Source of the DNA: a gamma proteobacterium symbiont of Stewartia floridana
Lineage (GTDB): Bacteria > Pseudomonadota > Gammaproteobacteria > Chromatiales > Chromatiaceae
DNA: 64,000 bases
Assembly (NCBI GenBank): GCA_003676145.1
Contig: NAUB01000023.1
Span: forward strand, 124,001-188,000
Reading direction: 5' to 3'
Shown here: piece by piece, positions 8,907 through 18,196 of the stretch
How positions within the stretch are numbered: the stretch's first letter is position 1
How the letters are laid out: every line of letters begins with the position of its first letter
Notes under the pieces: generated by a model
Databases searched by the model: none
Told to the model about the DNA's origin: nothing
What the model saw: only the letters and a program-made list of their open reading frames with translations
Translations under genes and position numbers: made by a program

Positions 8907-9616
8907 CGTTGCGCCCCCCGGATCATCACGGTCAACGGCGGGTAGTTCTGTTGCTTGCCATGCAGAATCAGACGGATCATCTGTGGCAGTTTGTCACTCT
9001 CCTGCCACTCGCTATGCCACTCATCCGGAACCCCGCGTTGAAGCGAACCATAGTAGGAGAGCTGCAGATCACTCAACTCAGGCAGCAGCGGATGTTCACT
9101 GTATCGGATAGGATCCACATCCTGATCAGCCGGTTGCCACGCCTCTGTCAACGCCGCACGCCAGTCCCGTCCCGCCTCCGGCTCCTGCTGCAACACCTCC
9201 GGATGGAAGAGCCAGCGCTTCAGCAGCAACAGCTTGTCGTCCCCTTCCCCCAAAAGCTCCAGACGAAACAGGGAGGCGCCACCCAGACCGGCCTGGGATG
9301 CGGTGGGAGCAACCCAGCGGATCAGCTTCTGATCGCCATAAAACAGGGGCAGTGGCCCATCGACGCTATCGAAACGTTCGTTGAACATGCCACCGAAACT
9401 CTGTTTCAGATAGTCGAACGCCAACCTTTGATCGGATTGACGGGTGGTGGCTTCAGCGGCTGAATGCCAGCTGCGTCGCCCCAGGTCGAGACCGGAGAAG
9501 AGCAGCACCATGATCAGACTCATCAGCACCAGGGCGATGAGCAGTTCAACCAGGGTGAAACCGCGACTGGTAAAACCCACTGCGGGCCGTTCAGTAGCGC
9601 AGGCTGGACAACACAT
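8903..9616 (-). CDS. gspJ: Type II secretion minor pseudopilin GspJ
   Basis: Up to 237 residues. Prepilin cleavage site and helix: SRG-FTLVELLIALVLMSLIMVLL, with Glu5 of the mature protein present. The downstream fold includes the WHSAAEATTRQSDQRLAFDYLKQ helix and strands typical of GspJ. The ATG at 9616 overlaps gspI by 26 bases. A GTG at 9580, just after the gspI stop, would give a more usual leader length, so the first 12 residues (starting MCCPAC) are uncertain. It forms the tip complex with GspI and GspK. Confidence 0.87.
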   Translation of the reverse strand: MCCPACATERPAVGFTSRGFTLVELLIALVLMSLIMVLLFSGLDLGRRSWHSAAEATTRQSDQRLAFDYLKQSFGGMFNERFDSVDGPLPLFYGDQKLIRWVAPTASQAGLGGASLFRLELLGEGDDKLLLLKRWLFHPEVLQQEPEAGRDWRAALTEAWQPADQDVDPIRYSEHPLLPELSDLQLSYYGSLQRGVPDEWHSEWQESDKLPQMIRLILHGKQQNYPPLTVMIRGAQR

Positions 9617-9965
9617 ATCGCCTGCCGCTTGCGGCCTCCCCCCAGGAGACCTCAGCTGTCACCAGAAAGGAGCTCTCCTGATAGACGCCACTCTCCAATG
9701 AGTTCTCTTCAATCTTCAATTGCCACTCGTAACCGCTCTCTGAGACACCTTCGGTGCTGGAGACCTGCAACGGGATCGTCACCCCCGCTTGCGCGATCAG
9801 CGACTCCGCCAGAGTGGCGGCGTGTGAACGCTGTGCCGCGATCGCCAGACCACGGCTGTTGCTGGAGAGGGCCTGCATCATCACGCCCAGGGTGACCGCC
9901 AGCAGAGTGAAGGCGACCAGAACCTCAAGCAGTGAAAAGCCCTGTTGTTGAAACTTAGTGGACAA
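9591..9965 (-). CDS. gspI: Type II secretion minor pseudopilin GspI
   Basis: 124-residue minor pseudopilin. Leader MSTKFQQQG is followed by FSLLEVLVAFTLLAVTLGVMMQAL, with Glu5 and the GspI-like ALSSNSRGLAIAAQRSHAATLAESLIAQ helix. The start is TTG at 9965 and overlaps the gspH stop by 11 bases; no closer ATG exists. It is predicted to nucleate the pseudopilus tip with GspJ and GspK. Confidence 0.87.
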   Translation of the reverse strand: MSTKFQQQGFSLLEVLVAFTLLAVTLGVMMQALSSNSRGLAIAAQRSHAATLAESLIAQAGVTIPLQVSSTEGVSESGYEWQLKIEENSLESGVYQESSFLVTAEVSWGEAASGRRYVLSSLRY

Positions 9966-10422
9966 GAGAGACCCTGCCGGTCAGCCAGTCCACATCGATC
10001 CGATGGGATCGACCAGCGTCGCTGAGTGTGATCCGGCCACCGCTGGAGCTGCCATCGGGAAAAAAACGTATGCCGCCCTGCTGCTCGCCATCGCCTTCAT
10101 CACTGGCGGCAACCATCTTCAACTCGGCACTCTGGGGAATCTCATAGACCTTCTCTCGGGGGGTGATGGTGTAGTGCTTCTCTTCTAGGTCGAGCAGAAA
10201 CACACCCTGCTCACCCTGGGAGACAGACCAGCCGCGAAGAAACCGGATCGCCGAGGCCATCTCCTGACTGGCGCCTTTGAGTTTCGCACCGGGCAGCACC
10301 CGATTGATCGCCGGCGGGACCAACGCCACCAGCGCCGCCGCAATCACCAGTACGATCAGCAACTCCAGCAGGGTGAAGCCTGCCGGCTTGCGGGATGAGC
10401 GGGCCCGCTCACTCCCAACCAT
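9955..10422 (-). CDS. gspH: Type II secretion minor pseudopilin GspH
   Basis: 155-residue minor pseudopilin. Leader MVGSERARSSRKPAG is followed by FTLLELLIVLVIAAALVALV (Glu5 present) and a GspH-type beta domain (GASQEMASAIRFLRGWSVSQGEQGVFLLDLEEKHYTI). The ATG at 10422 has AAGGAT six bases upstream and overlaps the gspG stop by 14 bases. The frame is open further upstream to 10527, but that would run inside gspG and place the prepilin site too far from the start. GspH joins the pseudopilus below the GspI-J-K tip. Confidence 0.86.
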   Translation of the reverse strand: MVGSERARSSRKPAGFTLLELLIVLVIAAALVALVPPAINRVLPGAKLKGASQEMASAIRFLRGWSVSQGEQGVFLLDLEEKHYTITPREKVYEIPQSAELKMVAASDEGDGEQQGGIRFFPDGSSSGGRITLSDAGRSHRIDVDWLTGRVSLVH

Positions 10423-10843
10423 TGATATCCTTGGCTTCTCCTTCTCCCCCTTCAACCCCATCCGCACCGAGCGAGTAGAGGTCATAGTCGCCATGCTCGC
10501 CGGGATAGCGATAGATGTAGGCAGCACCCCAGGGGTCTTTCGGCAGTCTGGTCTTTTTCAGGTAGGGGCCGTTCCAGTTATCCAGACCGTCCACACGCTG
10601 CACCAGGGCCTCCAGCCCCTGCTCGCCGCGGGGATAGTTACCCGTATCGAGGCGGTAGATATCAAGGGCAGCCGAAAGCTCTTCGATCTGAACCCGGGCG
10701 GTCTTACTCTTCGATTCACCGAGCGCACTCATGACCCTCGGCCCAACCAGACCGGCCAGCATGGCAAGAATCGCCATCACCACCAGCAGTTCGATCAGGG
10801 TAAAGCCTCTTGCCGAAGCGCGTTGATACTTTTCATTCATCAT
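10409..10843 (-). CDS. gspG: Type II secretion major pseudopilin GspG
   Basis: 144-residue major pseudopilin that forms the body of the periplasmic pseudopilus. Leader MMNEKYQRASARG is followed by FTLIELLVVMAILAMLAGLV with Glu5. The globular part carries the nearly invariant GspG sequence TGNYPRGEQGLEALVQ and LPKDPWGAAYIYRYPG. The Asp-rich calcium-binding loop region (YDLYSLGADGVEGGEGEAKDING) is also present. A gap of about 113 bases separates it from gspF, the largest gap in this otherwise overlapping operon, and may hold an internal promoter or processing site. Confidence 0.94.
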   Translation of the reverse strand: MMNEKYQRASARGFTLIELLVVMAILAMLAGLVGPRVMSALGESKSKTARVQIEELSAALDIYRLDTGNYPRGEQGLEALVQRVDGLDNWNGPYLKKTRLPKDPWGAAYIYRYPGEHGDYDLYSLGADGVEGGEGEAKDINGWE

Positions 10844-10956
10844 TCAGTTTCTCTTGGGGCCTGTTAACATTTTCTGGCAGAGGGATTGAGTCGCTCTGAA
10901 TCCCTCACGTTAATCACAATCCACGGGTAGCACAACCATTTGCTGCATCCGATCGA

Positions 10957-12171
10957 TCAGAAGGCGAGATCGTTGACGCTCAGCATCGCCAGCAGGATGG
11001 AGATGATAATACCCGCGACAATCAATCCCAAGCCGACAATCAGCACAGGCTCGACCAGGGTCAGCAGACGCTGCACGGTCTCTCGCACTTCGCGATCATA
11101 AACATCCGCCACATCCGTCAGCATGGCGTCGATCTCGCCGGACTCCTCGCCAACCTGGAGCATTCTTATCGCCAACTCCGGCAGCAGTTTCTGCTCGATC
11201 AGCGGTGCCGAAAGTCCCTTGCCCTGCTTCAGCTGTTGTGCCGCCTGTTCGATGCCCTGGGCAATATAGCTGTTGTTGAGCACCTCCTGGGAGAGCTTTA
11301 CCGCATTCAGCAGGGTCAGGCCATTGTTCAGCAGGGAGGCCAGGGTCCGCGAGAGGCGTGCGGTCTCCACCTTCAGCAGCAGATCACCAAACAGGGGCAG
11401 GCCGAGCAGCCAGCGATCCAGACGGTATTGGTTATCCCCCTTCTCCAGCCAGATGCGGAACAGGGCGATCGCGAGAAAAACCATCGCCAGCAACAGCCAC
11501 CAGTAGCCGGTCAGAAACTCGCCTGCAGCGAGTATGATTTGAGTGGCCACCGGGAGTTCCCGTCCCATGTCCTCGAACATCTGACTGAACTGGGGCACCA
11601 CGAACACCAGCAACACCATGATGGAGACGACCGCCACCAGCAGCAGAATGGTCGGATAGATCAGCGCCGAGCGGACACTTTCGCGCAGTGCCTGAGAGCG
11701 CTCCATATAGTCGGTGATGCGTTCCAGGGCCTCCCCCAGCATACCGCCGGCCTCGCCGGCTTTGATCATACTGACGAACAGCCTGGGGAAGATATCGCGC
11801 TGTTTTTCCAACGCCCTGGAAAAGGTGGCGCCACCCTTGATCGAATCATTCAGCTCGTCGATCACGTTGGCCATCTTCTCGTCGCTGTTCAAACGGGCCA
11901 TCAGGGAGAGCGCCCCCTCCAGCGGCATACCCGCCTTGAGCAGGGTTGCCAGCTCTTTGGCAAAGGCGAGAATCTGTTTCTGGCCGACCTTCTTCTCCCG
12001 GCCGCTGCGGTATCCGAACAATCCACGCAAGCCGGTGACCCGCTTCACCTCAATCGGTATCAGCTGTTCACGCTGCAGCTCGATGATCACCTGACGGCTG
12101 TCTTCAGCCTCCATCTCACCCTGCAGGGTCTCTCCCAGCGAATTACTCGCCCGATAGCTGAACAGCGCCAT
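10957..12171 (-). CDS. gspF: Type II secretion inner-membrane platform protein GspF
   Basis: 404-residue polytopic protein with two homologous GspF/PilC domains. The first covers about residues 70-190 (QILAFAKELATLLKAGMPLEGAL) and the second about 270-400 (TARLSRTLASLLNNGLTLLNAV). Membrane helices are near 170-190, 220-240 and 375-400. The N-terminal MALFSYRASNSLGETLQGEMEAEDSRQV matches GspF and not PilC. The start codon overlaps the gspE stop (TAATG). It anchors the ATPase and the pseudopilus base. Confidence 0.93.
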   Translation of the reverse strand: MALFSYRASNSLGETLQGEMEAEDSRQVIIELQREQLIPIEVKRVTGLRGLFGYRSGREKKVGQKQILAFAKELATLLKAGMPLEGALSLMARLNSDEKMANVIDELNDSIKGGATFSRALEKQRDIFPRLFVSMIKAGEAGGMLGEALERITDYMERSQALRESVRSALIYPTILLLVAVVSIMVLLVFVVPQFSQMFEDMGRELPVATQIILAAGEFLTGYWWLLLAMVFLAIALFRIWLEKGDNQYRLDRWLLGLPLFGDLLLKVETARLSRTLASLLNNGLTLLNAVKLSQEVLNNSYIAQGIEQAAQQLKQGKGLSAPLIEQKLLPELAIRMLQVGEESGEIDAMLTDVADVYDREVRETVQRLLTLVEPVLIVGLGLIVAGIIISILLAMLSVNDLAF

Positions 12172-13898
12172 TACTCATCCTCTTCGCTGACCCGCATCAA
12201 CTCTTCATAGGAGGTCAGCCCTTGCAGCACCTTGGCCAGACCGTCACGGTACATGGTATCCATCCCCTCCTTGATCCCCTGCTGCTGAATGGTGGATGCG
12301 GTAGCCCGTTGAGTCACCAGGTGTCGCACCTGTTCACTGATCAGCAGTACTTCGGCAATATTCATCCGGCCGCTGTAGCCGGTGTGCGCGCAGCTTTCAC
12401 AACCTGTCGGCTGATAGAGTGTGACCGGCTCGCCTTGATCGACCAGACCCGCCTGGACAAACCGCTGCGCCAGGGTTTCATCGGCCAGATAGGATTTTTT
12501 GCAATGGTTACAGAGTCGTCGGGCGAGTCGCTGTGCAACGATGGCGTTGACTGTGGAGGCCAGCAGATAGGGCTCGACCCCCATGTCCAACAACCGGCTG
12601 ACGGTCCCGGCCGCGTCATTGGTATGCAGGGTGGAGAGCACCAGATGTCCGGTCAACGCGGCCTGCACCGCAATGCGCACCGTCTCCGCATCGCGCATCT
12701 CACCCACCATGATGATGTCCGGATCCTGCCGCACGATGGCCCGCAGGGCGTTGGCAAAGTCCATCCCCACCTGCGGCTTGACCTGGATCTGATTGATCCC
12801 CTCCAGTTTGTACTCGACCGGATCCTCAACGGTGATGATCTTCACCCCGGGCCGGTTGAGCTGACTGAGGGCGGTATAGAGCGTGGTGCTCTTACCACTG
12901 CCGGTGGGGCCGGTCACCAGAATGATGCCATTCGGCTGCTGCAGTGATTGCTGCAGCCGGGTCAACGAGGTGTTGCCGAAACCGAGCCGGTCGAACTCGA
13001 AACTGATGCTCTTTTTGTTCAGCAGCCGGATCACCAGACTCTCACCGTAAAGGGTGGGTACGGTGGAAACACGCAGCTCCAGCTCATTGCCCTGGATCTT
13101 TACCGAAATCCTTCCATCCTGAGGCACCCGCTGTTCGGCGATGTTGAGCTTGGCCATGATCTTGATGCGGGAGATGATCGCCGCCGTGGAGTGGGCTGGT
13201 GGGGATTCGGCCTCGGAGAGAATGCCATCGATCCGATAGCGCACCATCAGAGTATCCTCGAACGGCTCGATATGGATATCCGAGGCATCCGCCTCGACCG
13301 CCCGTTGCAGGATATGGTTCACCAGGCGGATGATCGGCGCCTCACTGGCCAGATCCTTCAGGTGCTCGATGCTCTCTTCCGACTCCTGTTCGTCGTCCAG
13401 ATCATCGACGATTTCGCCCATCGCGCTGCGCCCGGCCCCATAGGCCCGCTCCAGGGCCGATTCGATCTCTGACAGACGCCCCACTTTGAGCGCTACCGGA
13501 GTGTCGGTGACCAGCTGCAGACCTCGACTGATATAGGGTTGCCCGGGATCGGCCACCGCCACAACCATCCGCTCAGCCTCCACCGCCAGGGGTATCGCCT
13601 TGGCCTCTTTCAGAAAGCGAAAAGTGATCGCCTGACTGTGCACCGGCTCTTCGGGGTATTCGGCGACATCCATCACAGCCGGCAGCTGATAGATCTCACT
13701 CAGCACCTGTACCAGATCACTCTCAGAGATCAGTCCCAGATGGATCAGTGTCTCGGCTTCACTCTCACCGGTCTCCCTGGAAAAATTCTCGGCTCGGCCA
13801 TGGTCCTGGGGAGTGAGGCGACCAACCCCTCTGAGGTAGGTCAAAACTCCCCTATCACCGGGCTGAAACTCTTGATCGATTTTGGATAGTGACGACAT
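12171..13898 (-). CDS. gspE: Type II secretion ATPase GspE
   Basis: 575-residue cytoplasmic hexameric ATPase that powers pseudopilus assembly. It has an N-terminal T2SSE_N domain (about residues 40-150) and an acidic linker (DDLDDEQESEES). The motor follows with SEAPIIRLVNHILQRAVEADASDIHIEPFE, Walker A GPTGSGKST near residue 330 and an Asp box (ITVEDPVEY). Walker B-type RQDPDIIMVGEMRDAET, a His box (TGHLVLSTLHTNDA) and the zinc-binding C-x2-C...C-x2-C pair (LCNHCKK and GCESCAHTG) complete it. It is the first recognised gene of the operon, and a small open frame ends five bases upstream. Confidence 0.95.
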   Translation of the reverse strand: MSSLSKIDQEFQPGDRGVLTYLRGVGRLTPQDHGRAENFSRETGESEAETLIHLGLISESDLVQVLSEIYQLPAVMDVAEYPEEPVHSQAITFRFLKEAKAIPLAVEAERMVVAVADPGQPYISRGLQLVTDTPVALKVGRLSEIESALERAYGAGRSAMGEIVDDLDDEQESEESIEHLKDLASEAPIIRLVNHILQRAVEADASDIHIEPFEDTLMVRYRIDGILSEAESPPAHSTAAIISRIKIMAKLNIAEQRVPQDGRISVKIQGNELELRVSTVPTLYGESLVIRLLNKKSISFEFDRLGFGNTSLTRLQQSLQQPNGIILVTGPTGSGKSTTLYTALSQLNRPGVKIITVEDPVEYKLEGINQIQVKPQVGMDFANALRAIVRQDPDIIMVGEMRDAETVRIAVQAALTGHLVLSTLHTNDAAGTVSRLLDMGVEPYLLASTVNAIVAQRLARRLCNHCKKSYLADETLAQRFVQAGLVDQGEPVTLYQPTGCESCAHTGYSGRMNIAEVLLISEQVRHLVTQRATASTIQQQGIKEGMDTMYRDGLAKVLQGLTSYEELMRVSEEDE

Positions 13899-13903
13899 TG
13901 ACT

Positions 13904-14074
13904 CTATGAGACCGAATCAAACTTTAAAAATTCTCTGTTACTCATCAATTGCTCACCGAGTTTCTGACTGCAGCTGCAGCCGCTGGTCGAGGCGCTATCG
14001 CTTTCCGGAATCATTGCCTGTTCAAACAGCAGGCTTCGGTACACAGCGGCGTTTGCAGAGAGCCAATCCAGCAC
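13904..14074 (-). CDS. Candidate small protein upstream of gspE
   Basis: A minus-strand frame ends at a TAG (13904-13906) only five bases before the gspE start. It is open back to 14149, where an in-frame TGA blocks it. Its composition looks protein-like: VLDWLSANAAVYRSLLFEQ then a Ser-rich stretch with SGCSCSQKLGEQLM. The only usual start codons are GTG at 14074 (56 residues) and an inner ATG at 14014 (36 residues), and neither has a clear ribosome site. A separate frame starting ATG at about 14115 could supply an alternative N-terminus if a frameshift exists. I do not recognise it. It may be a short operon leader protein, a decayed gene or chance. Confidence 0.3.
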   Translation of the reverse strand: MLDWLSANAAVYRSLLFEQAMIPESDSASTSGCSCSQKLGEQLMSNREFLKFDSVS

Positions 14075-14162
14075 CTGCAGACAAGTTGCCCCGGTAAAGC
14101 AGTTGGCGCATTCTAAAGAAAGCGTAACAGGAATAATAGCCGAAGCGAATCAAACACCTGGA

Positions 14163-14199
14163 GTGGCTTCGCAGGACAGGCGGATAATCCGCAAGCCAC
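14163..14199. repeat. Bulged inverted repeat in the gspE/wbpM-like intergenic region
   Basis: Stem of GTGGCTT (14163-14169) with AAGCCAC (14193-14199), stacked on GCGGAT (14180-14185) with ATCCGC (14187-14192), leaving a one-base loop and a 10-base bulge on the left arm. It sits in the 550-base divergent gap between the secretion operon and the dehydratase gene. Apart from this and the candidate small frame, I see no other feature in the gap (13899-14452). It could be a small mobile palindrome or an RNA element. Confidence 0.45.
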
Positions 14200-14452
14200 C
14201 CTACGTCGCAGGCCTTGCAGCTGCTGACGGAACCACCAAAACAAGGATTTTAGCCTTTCAAAACAGCCTGTTACAGTCAATCAGGCCTGATCAACCAAAA
14301 ACATGCGATCGAATAATTTGGCGAATCTGCAAACTTGCTTCCATCAACAACCTCAGCACGGCCGGCAGAATGGGTTAGAATGCCCGGCGAACTAGGGTCT
14401 CTTAACAGGCCCTAAACCAGCAATTTATGCAGAGCGCCCCAGGAGTGGTTGC

Positions 14453-16327
14453 ATGAGCCGACAGATCTTACCGCGTCATTTACGATCCCAGGGGGTTGCC
14501 CTGGCCCATGACGTGCTGATGGTGCCGATCGCCTGGTTTCTCGCCTTCTGGTTCCGTTACAACCTGGAGGTTGTGCCTGTCTCTTTCTATCAGGACGCGC
14601 TGCAGGCCCTGCTCTACATACTGCCGGTTCAGTTGGCCGCGTTTCTGCTGTTCGGCCTCTACCGGGGCATCTGGCGTTTCGCCTCGCTGCCCGACATCCT
14701 GCGGATCCTTAAGGCGGTACTGGTCGGCACCGTGGTCGGGGTGGCGTTGCTGTTCGTCTTTACCCGTGCCGGTGGGGTACCCCGTTCGGTGCCGGTGATC
14801 CATGCGATCCTGCTGGTGATGTTGTTGAGCGGTCCACGCCTGATCTATCGCCTGTTGAAGGATCGGCATCTGGACCTGGCACCGGGTAAACGGGTACTGA
14901 TCGTCGGCTCTGGCAAGGCCGGTGAGATGCTGGCCAGAGACATCCTGCGCAACCGGCGCGGCGACTTCAGACCGGTGGCCTTCGTGGATGACAAGCAGCG
15001 TCGCCAGGGACGGGAGATTCACGGTCTGCCGGTGGCCGGTACCAGTGAGGATATCCCGGCACTCTGTGATGAGTTGAGTATCGATATCATCATGCTGGCG
15101 ATCCCTTCCGCCTCATCCTCTCAGATGCGACGGGTGGTCGAGTTTTGTGAATCCGCCGAGGTACCTTTCCGCTCGGTACCCCAGCTGAACGACCTGATGT
15201 CGGGGAATGTCCAGATCAACCACCTGAGGCAGGTCTCCATCGAAGACCTGCTGGGGCGCAACCCGGTCTCCCTCGACTGGCAGGCGATCGACGCCACGCT
15301 GGCGGGCAAGGTGATCCTGGTCACCGGCGCTGGTGGCTCGATCGGATCAGAGCTCTGCAGACAGCTGGCGAAGCTCAAACCCGCCAAGCTGGTGCTGCTG
15401 GAAAACAGTGAGTTCAATCTCTACTCCATCGAGATGGAGCTGTTGAACAGCTATCCGGAATTGAACCTGGAGTGCCATCTCGGTGACGTCACCGATCAGC
15501 CCTACGTGGAGAGTCTGTTCAATGAGTTTCGGCCTGAAGTGGTGTTTCACGCAGCGGCCTACAAACACGTACCGATGCTGGAAAACCGGATCCGTCAGGC
15601 GGTGCGCAACAACGTGCTCGGCACCCGGGTGGTGGCGGAAATGGCAAATCGATACGCCACCGGCGTGTTCGTCCTGGTCTCCACCGACAAGGCGGTCAAT
15701 CCGGCCAATGTCATGGGAGCCAGCAAACGCGCTGCGGAGATCTTTTGTCAGAACCTCAATGCCCACTCCGATACCCGTTTCATTACGGTCCGCTTCGGCA
15801 ATGTACTGGGCTCCGCCGGCAGTGTGATTCCCCTGTTCCGCAAGCAGATCGAAGAGGGTGGGCCGGTGACCGTCACCGATCCCAGAATGGAGCGCTATTT
15901 CATGACCATCCCGGAGGCCTGTCAGCTGATCATGCAGACGGTGGTGATGGGAGAAGGCGGTGAGATCTTTGTTCTCGATATGGGAGAGCCGATCAAGATC
16001 AGCTACCTGGCCGAGCAGATGATCCACCTCTCAGGGCGCACCCTGGGGCAGGATATTCAAATTGAATACATCGGCCTGCGACCGGGTGAAAAGCTCTACG
16101 AGGAGCTGTTTCACGAGAAGGAAGAGCTGGCAAAGACCAGCCACCAAAAGGTTCTGCTGGCCCACCACCGCCAAGTCGATTGGCAGTGGCTGAACGGCGT
16201 CATGCAACAGATGAGCAGCGCCACGGAGACGCTCGACAGTCAGCAGTTGCGGTTATTACTGGGCCAGCTGGTGCCGGAGCACGAAATTCAGACAAAGCCG
16301 GAAACCTCGAACAAGGCCAGCGCCTGA
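14453..16327 (+). CDS. Membrane-bound nucleotide-sugar 4,6-dehydratase, WbpM/PglF-like
   Basis: 624-residue enzyme expected to convert UDP-GlcNAc to its 4-keto-6-deoxy derivative for surface polysaccharide or glycan synthesis. The first 145 residues hold four membrane helices. A Rossmann CoA-binding-like domain follows (KRVLIVGSGKAGEMLARDIL, about 146-270). The SDR catalytic domain starts at VILVTGAGGSIGSELCRQL. The catalytic region reads STDKAVNPANVMGASKRAAE, with Met in place of the usual Tyr of YxxxK, the Ser-Met-Lys triad known for this long-chain subclass. Start ATG has AGGAG eight bases upstream. It converges with the Aer-like gene with three bases between stop codons. It is isolated from the polysaccharide cluster at 39.6 kb. 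Confidence 0.88.
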   Translation: MSRQILPRHLRSQGVALAHDVLMVPIAWFLAFWFRYNLEVVPVSFYQDALQALLYILPVQLAAFLLFGLYRGIWRFASLPDILRILKAVLVGTVVGVALLFVFTRAGGVPRSVPVIHAILLVMLLSGPRLIYRLLKDRHLDLAPGKRVLIVGSGKAGEMLARDILRNRRGDFRPVAFVDDKQRRQGREIHGLPVAGTSEDIPALCDELSIDIIMLAIPSASSSQMRRVVEFCESAEVPFRSVPQLNDLMSGNVQINHLRQVSIEDLLGRNPVSLDWQAIDATLAGKVILVTGAGGSIGSELCRQLAKLKPAKLVLLENSEFNLYSIEMELLNSYPELNLECHLGDVTDQPYVESLFNEFRPEVVFHAAAYKHVPMLENRIRQAVRNNVLGTRVVAEMANRYATGVFVLVSTDKAVNPANVMGASKRAAEIFCQNLNAHSDTRFITVRFGNVLGSAGSVIPLFRKQIEEGGPVTVTDPRMERYFMTIPEACQLIMQTVVMGEGGEIFVLDMGEPIKISYLAEQMIHLSGRTLGQDIQIEYIGLRPGEKLYEELFHEKEELAKTSHQKVLLAHHRQVDWQWLNGVMQQMSSATETLDSQQLRLLLGQLVPEHEIQTKPETSNKASA

Positions 16328-16330
16328 CGT

Positions 16331-17899
16331 TTAGCGCTTGAACTGCATCACCAGATTATCGAGACGCTCAATCGCTTCCGCCATCTCTTCAGTGGCCTGC
16401 ACACTCCGATGTGCTCCCTCGGAGGTACTGTCAGCCACCTGATTGATTTTGACGATATTCTGATTGATCTCCTCAGCCACCGAACTCTGCTGCTCTGAAG
16501 CCGTGGCGATATGGTGGTTCATATCGGTAATGCTATCGATCACGCCTGAGATGCCCTGCAACGCATCGCCGGCCTTGGCGGCCAGACTGACACAGGATTC
16601 AGCCTGCGAGCGACTCTGCTCCATCACCCCGACGGCCTGACTGCTGCCGGACTGCAGACGCTCGATCATCTCCTCGATCTCCTTGGCCGATTGGGTTGTT
16701 CTGCTGGCCAGGTTACGCACCTCATCGGCTACCACCGCAAAACCGCGCCCATTCTCACCCGCCCGGGCGGCCTCGATCGCCGCATTCAGCGCCAGCAGAT
16801 TGGTCTGCTCCGCAATGCCTTTGATCACTTCAAGCACACGCCCGATGTCCGCGCTCTGTTTGGAGAGCCGATCGATCACACCCGCCGCCTGCTGCACATC
16901 GCCGGAGAGCGCATTGATCGAATCGACTGTCTGCTGGACCACATCCTGACCTGATTCGGATTCCTTCTGACCTGAGCGGGTGGCTTCAGAGGCAAGCACG
17001 GTGTTGCGCGCAATCTCCTGTACGGTTGCAACCATCTGGGTCATGGCGGTGGCCACCATGGAGAGTTCCTGTTGCTGCTGCTCGACCCCCTGGTTGGCCT
17101 GCACCGAGGTACCGTAGTTCACCTGGGCCAGGTTCGACAGCTTGGATGTGGTATCCGAGAGGCGGCCGACAATCGCATTGATCTGTGACGCTTGCATTTT
17201 CAGCGCCAGCTGAATCTGACCGAACTCATCATCCCGGCCGGTATAGACCTGGCGCATGGCCGGCTGGTCGTAGACCTCGGCTGCCTGATTCGCCAGTTTC
17301 TGCAGTGGATTCAAGAGCAGTGAGTTGACCCCGATCATCAACAGCCCGGTGACGGCAAATCCGATCAAGCCAAGCGCTTGCGTCTCTGCTGACAGGCCAA
17401 GCATCAGGGCAGGCAGTAACGCCAGTAGATTTCCCAATATCAACTTCTGTCGAACCCCGATACGTGAAAGCAGACCGGTCTGGAATCCCTTTCCCTGCTG
17501 CAATCGCTGATAGATCCGTTCCGCCCGTTCGATCCACTCACGTTTCGGCTGATATCTGACCGATTGATACTCGAAGGTCTCACCACCTTTCAGAATCGGC
17601 ATCACATAGGCATCCACCCAGTAGTGATCACCATTCTTACAGCGGTTTTTAACTATGCCCATCCAGGGGTTACCCTTTTTCACCGTATCCCAAAGGCTTT
17701 CGAAAGCCACCGGAGGCATATCGGGGTGGCGCACCACATTATGATTGCGTCCACACAACTCTCCGTTATCGAAGCCGCTGACCTCAATAAAGTCCTGATT
17801 GACGTAGGTGATCGCGCCTTTCAGGTCGGTGGTCGAGAGAATATTTTGATGTTGCTGAACTTGCTTTTCCCGGTTGGTCACAGGCTGGTTGATCTTCAT
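16331..17899 (-). CDS. Aer-like PAS chemoreceptor
   Basis: 522-residue methyl-accepting chemotaxis protein resembling the aerotaxis receptor Aer. Residues 10-110 are an Aer-type PAS domain (FAD-binding in E. coli Aer) with [34 protein letters not shown] and [13 protein letters not shown] membrane hairpin lies near residues 150-195 ([15 protein letters not shown] and [19 protein letters not shown]) with no large periplasmic domain, as in Aer. A HAMP-like region and the signalling hairpin tip [37 protein letters not shown] follow. It likely reports redox state or respiratory flux to CheA. I found no C-terminal CheR-docking pentapeptide and no obvious sigma-28 promoter upstream. Confidence 0.88.
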   Translation of the reverse strand: MKINQPVTNREKQVQQHQNILSTTDLKGAITYVNQDFIEVSGFDNGELCGRNHNVVRHPDMPPVAFESLWDTVKKGNPWMGIVKNRCKNGDHYWVDAYVMPILKGGETFEYQSVRYQPKREWIERAERIYQRLQQGKGFQTGLLSRIGVRQKLILGNLLALLPALMLGLSAETQALGLIGFAVTGLLMIGVNSLLLNPLQKLANQAAEVYDQPAMRQVYTGRDDEFGQIQLALKMQASQINAIVGRLSDTTSKLSNLAQVNYGTSVQANQGVEQQQQELSMVATAMTQMVATVQEIARNTVLASEATRSGQKESESGQDVVQQTVDSINALSGDVQQAAGVIDRLSKQSADIGRVLEVIKGIAEQTNLLALNAAIEAARAGENGRGFAVVADEVRNLASRTTQSAKEIEEMIERLQSGSSQAVGVMEQSRSQAESCVSLAAKAGDALQGISGVIDSITDMNHHIATASEQQSSVAEEINQNIVKINQVADSTSEGAHRSVQATEEMAEAIERLDNLVMQFKR

Positions 17900-18127
17900 T
17901 ACGTCGAGGCCTTTAAAAAACTCTTTTTTTTAGGGTTATTGAAACGCTAGCTTCACTCGAATATAGACGCTATCAGGTTTACTTCAGCGGCTGATATGGT
18001 TTTTTCCTGAATCAGGCTAGATCGGGTAGAAAAAAATACAAGGGTTGAAATAGAGCGCCTGCAAAAATCAGCTCTGCAGGCAGATGAGTAATACTTATTA
18101 CTTGATACGAAGCTGTACAATCACCGG

Positions 18128-18154
18128 TAAAGAAAATCCTCCGCCAGTCGATCA
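18128..18154 (+). promoter_or_regulatory. Candidate sigma-28 (FliA) promoter for the PAS/CZB-chemoreceptor pair
   Basis: TAAA at 18128-18131, exactly 15 bases, then GTCGATCA at 18147-18154. This matches the FliA consensus TAAA-N15-GCCGATAA at all four -35 bases and six of eight -10 bases. It lies 42 bases before the ATG of the stand-alone PAS gene at 18197, in the 297-base gap after the divergent Aer-like gene. I see no other feature in that gap. Confidence 0.55.
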
Positions 18155-18196
18155 ACAAGAGAGACAACCAGGGAATCTGATGGAGGCAGAGCGGTA

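Noticed and set aside
11236-12210. 324-residue plus-strand open frame rich in His and Gln
   Set aside because: Antisense to gspF and the gspE end; composition is a mirror of GC-rich coding sequence, without start signals.
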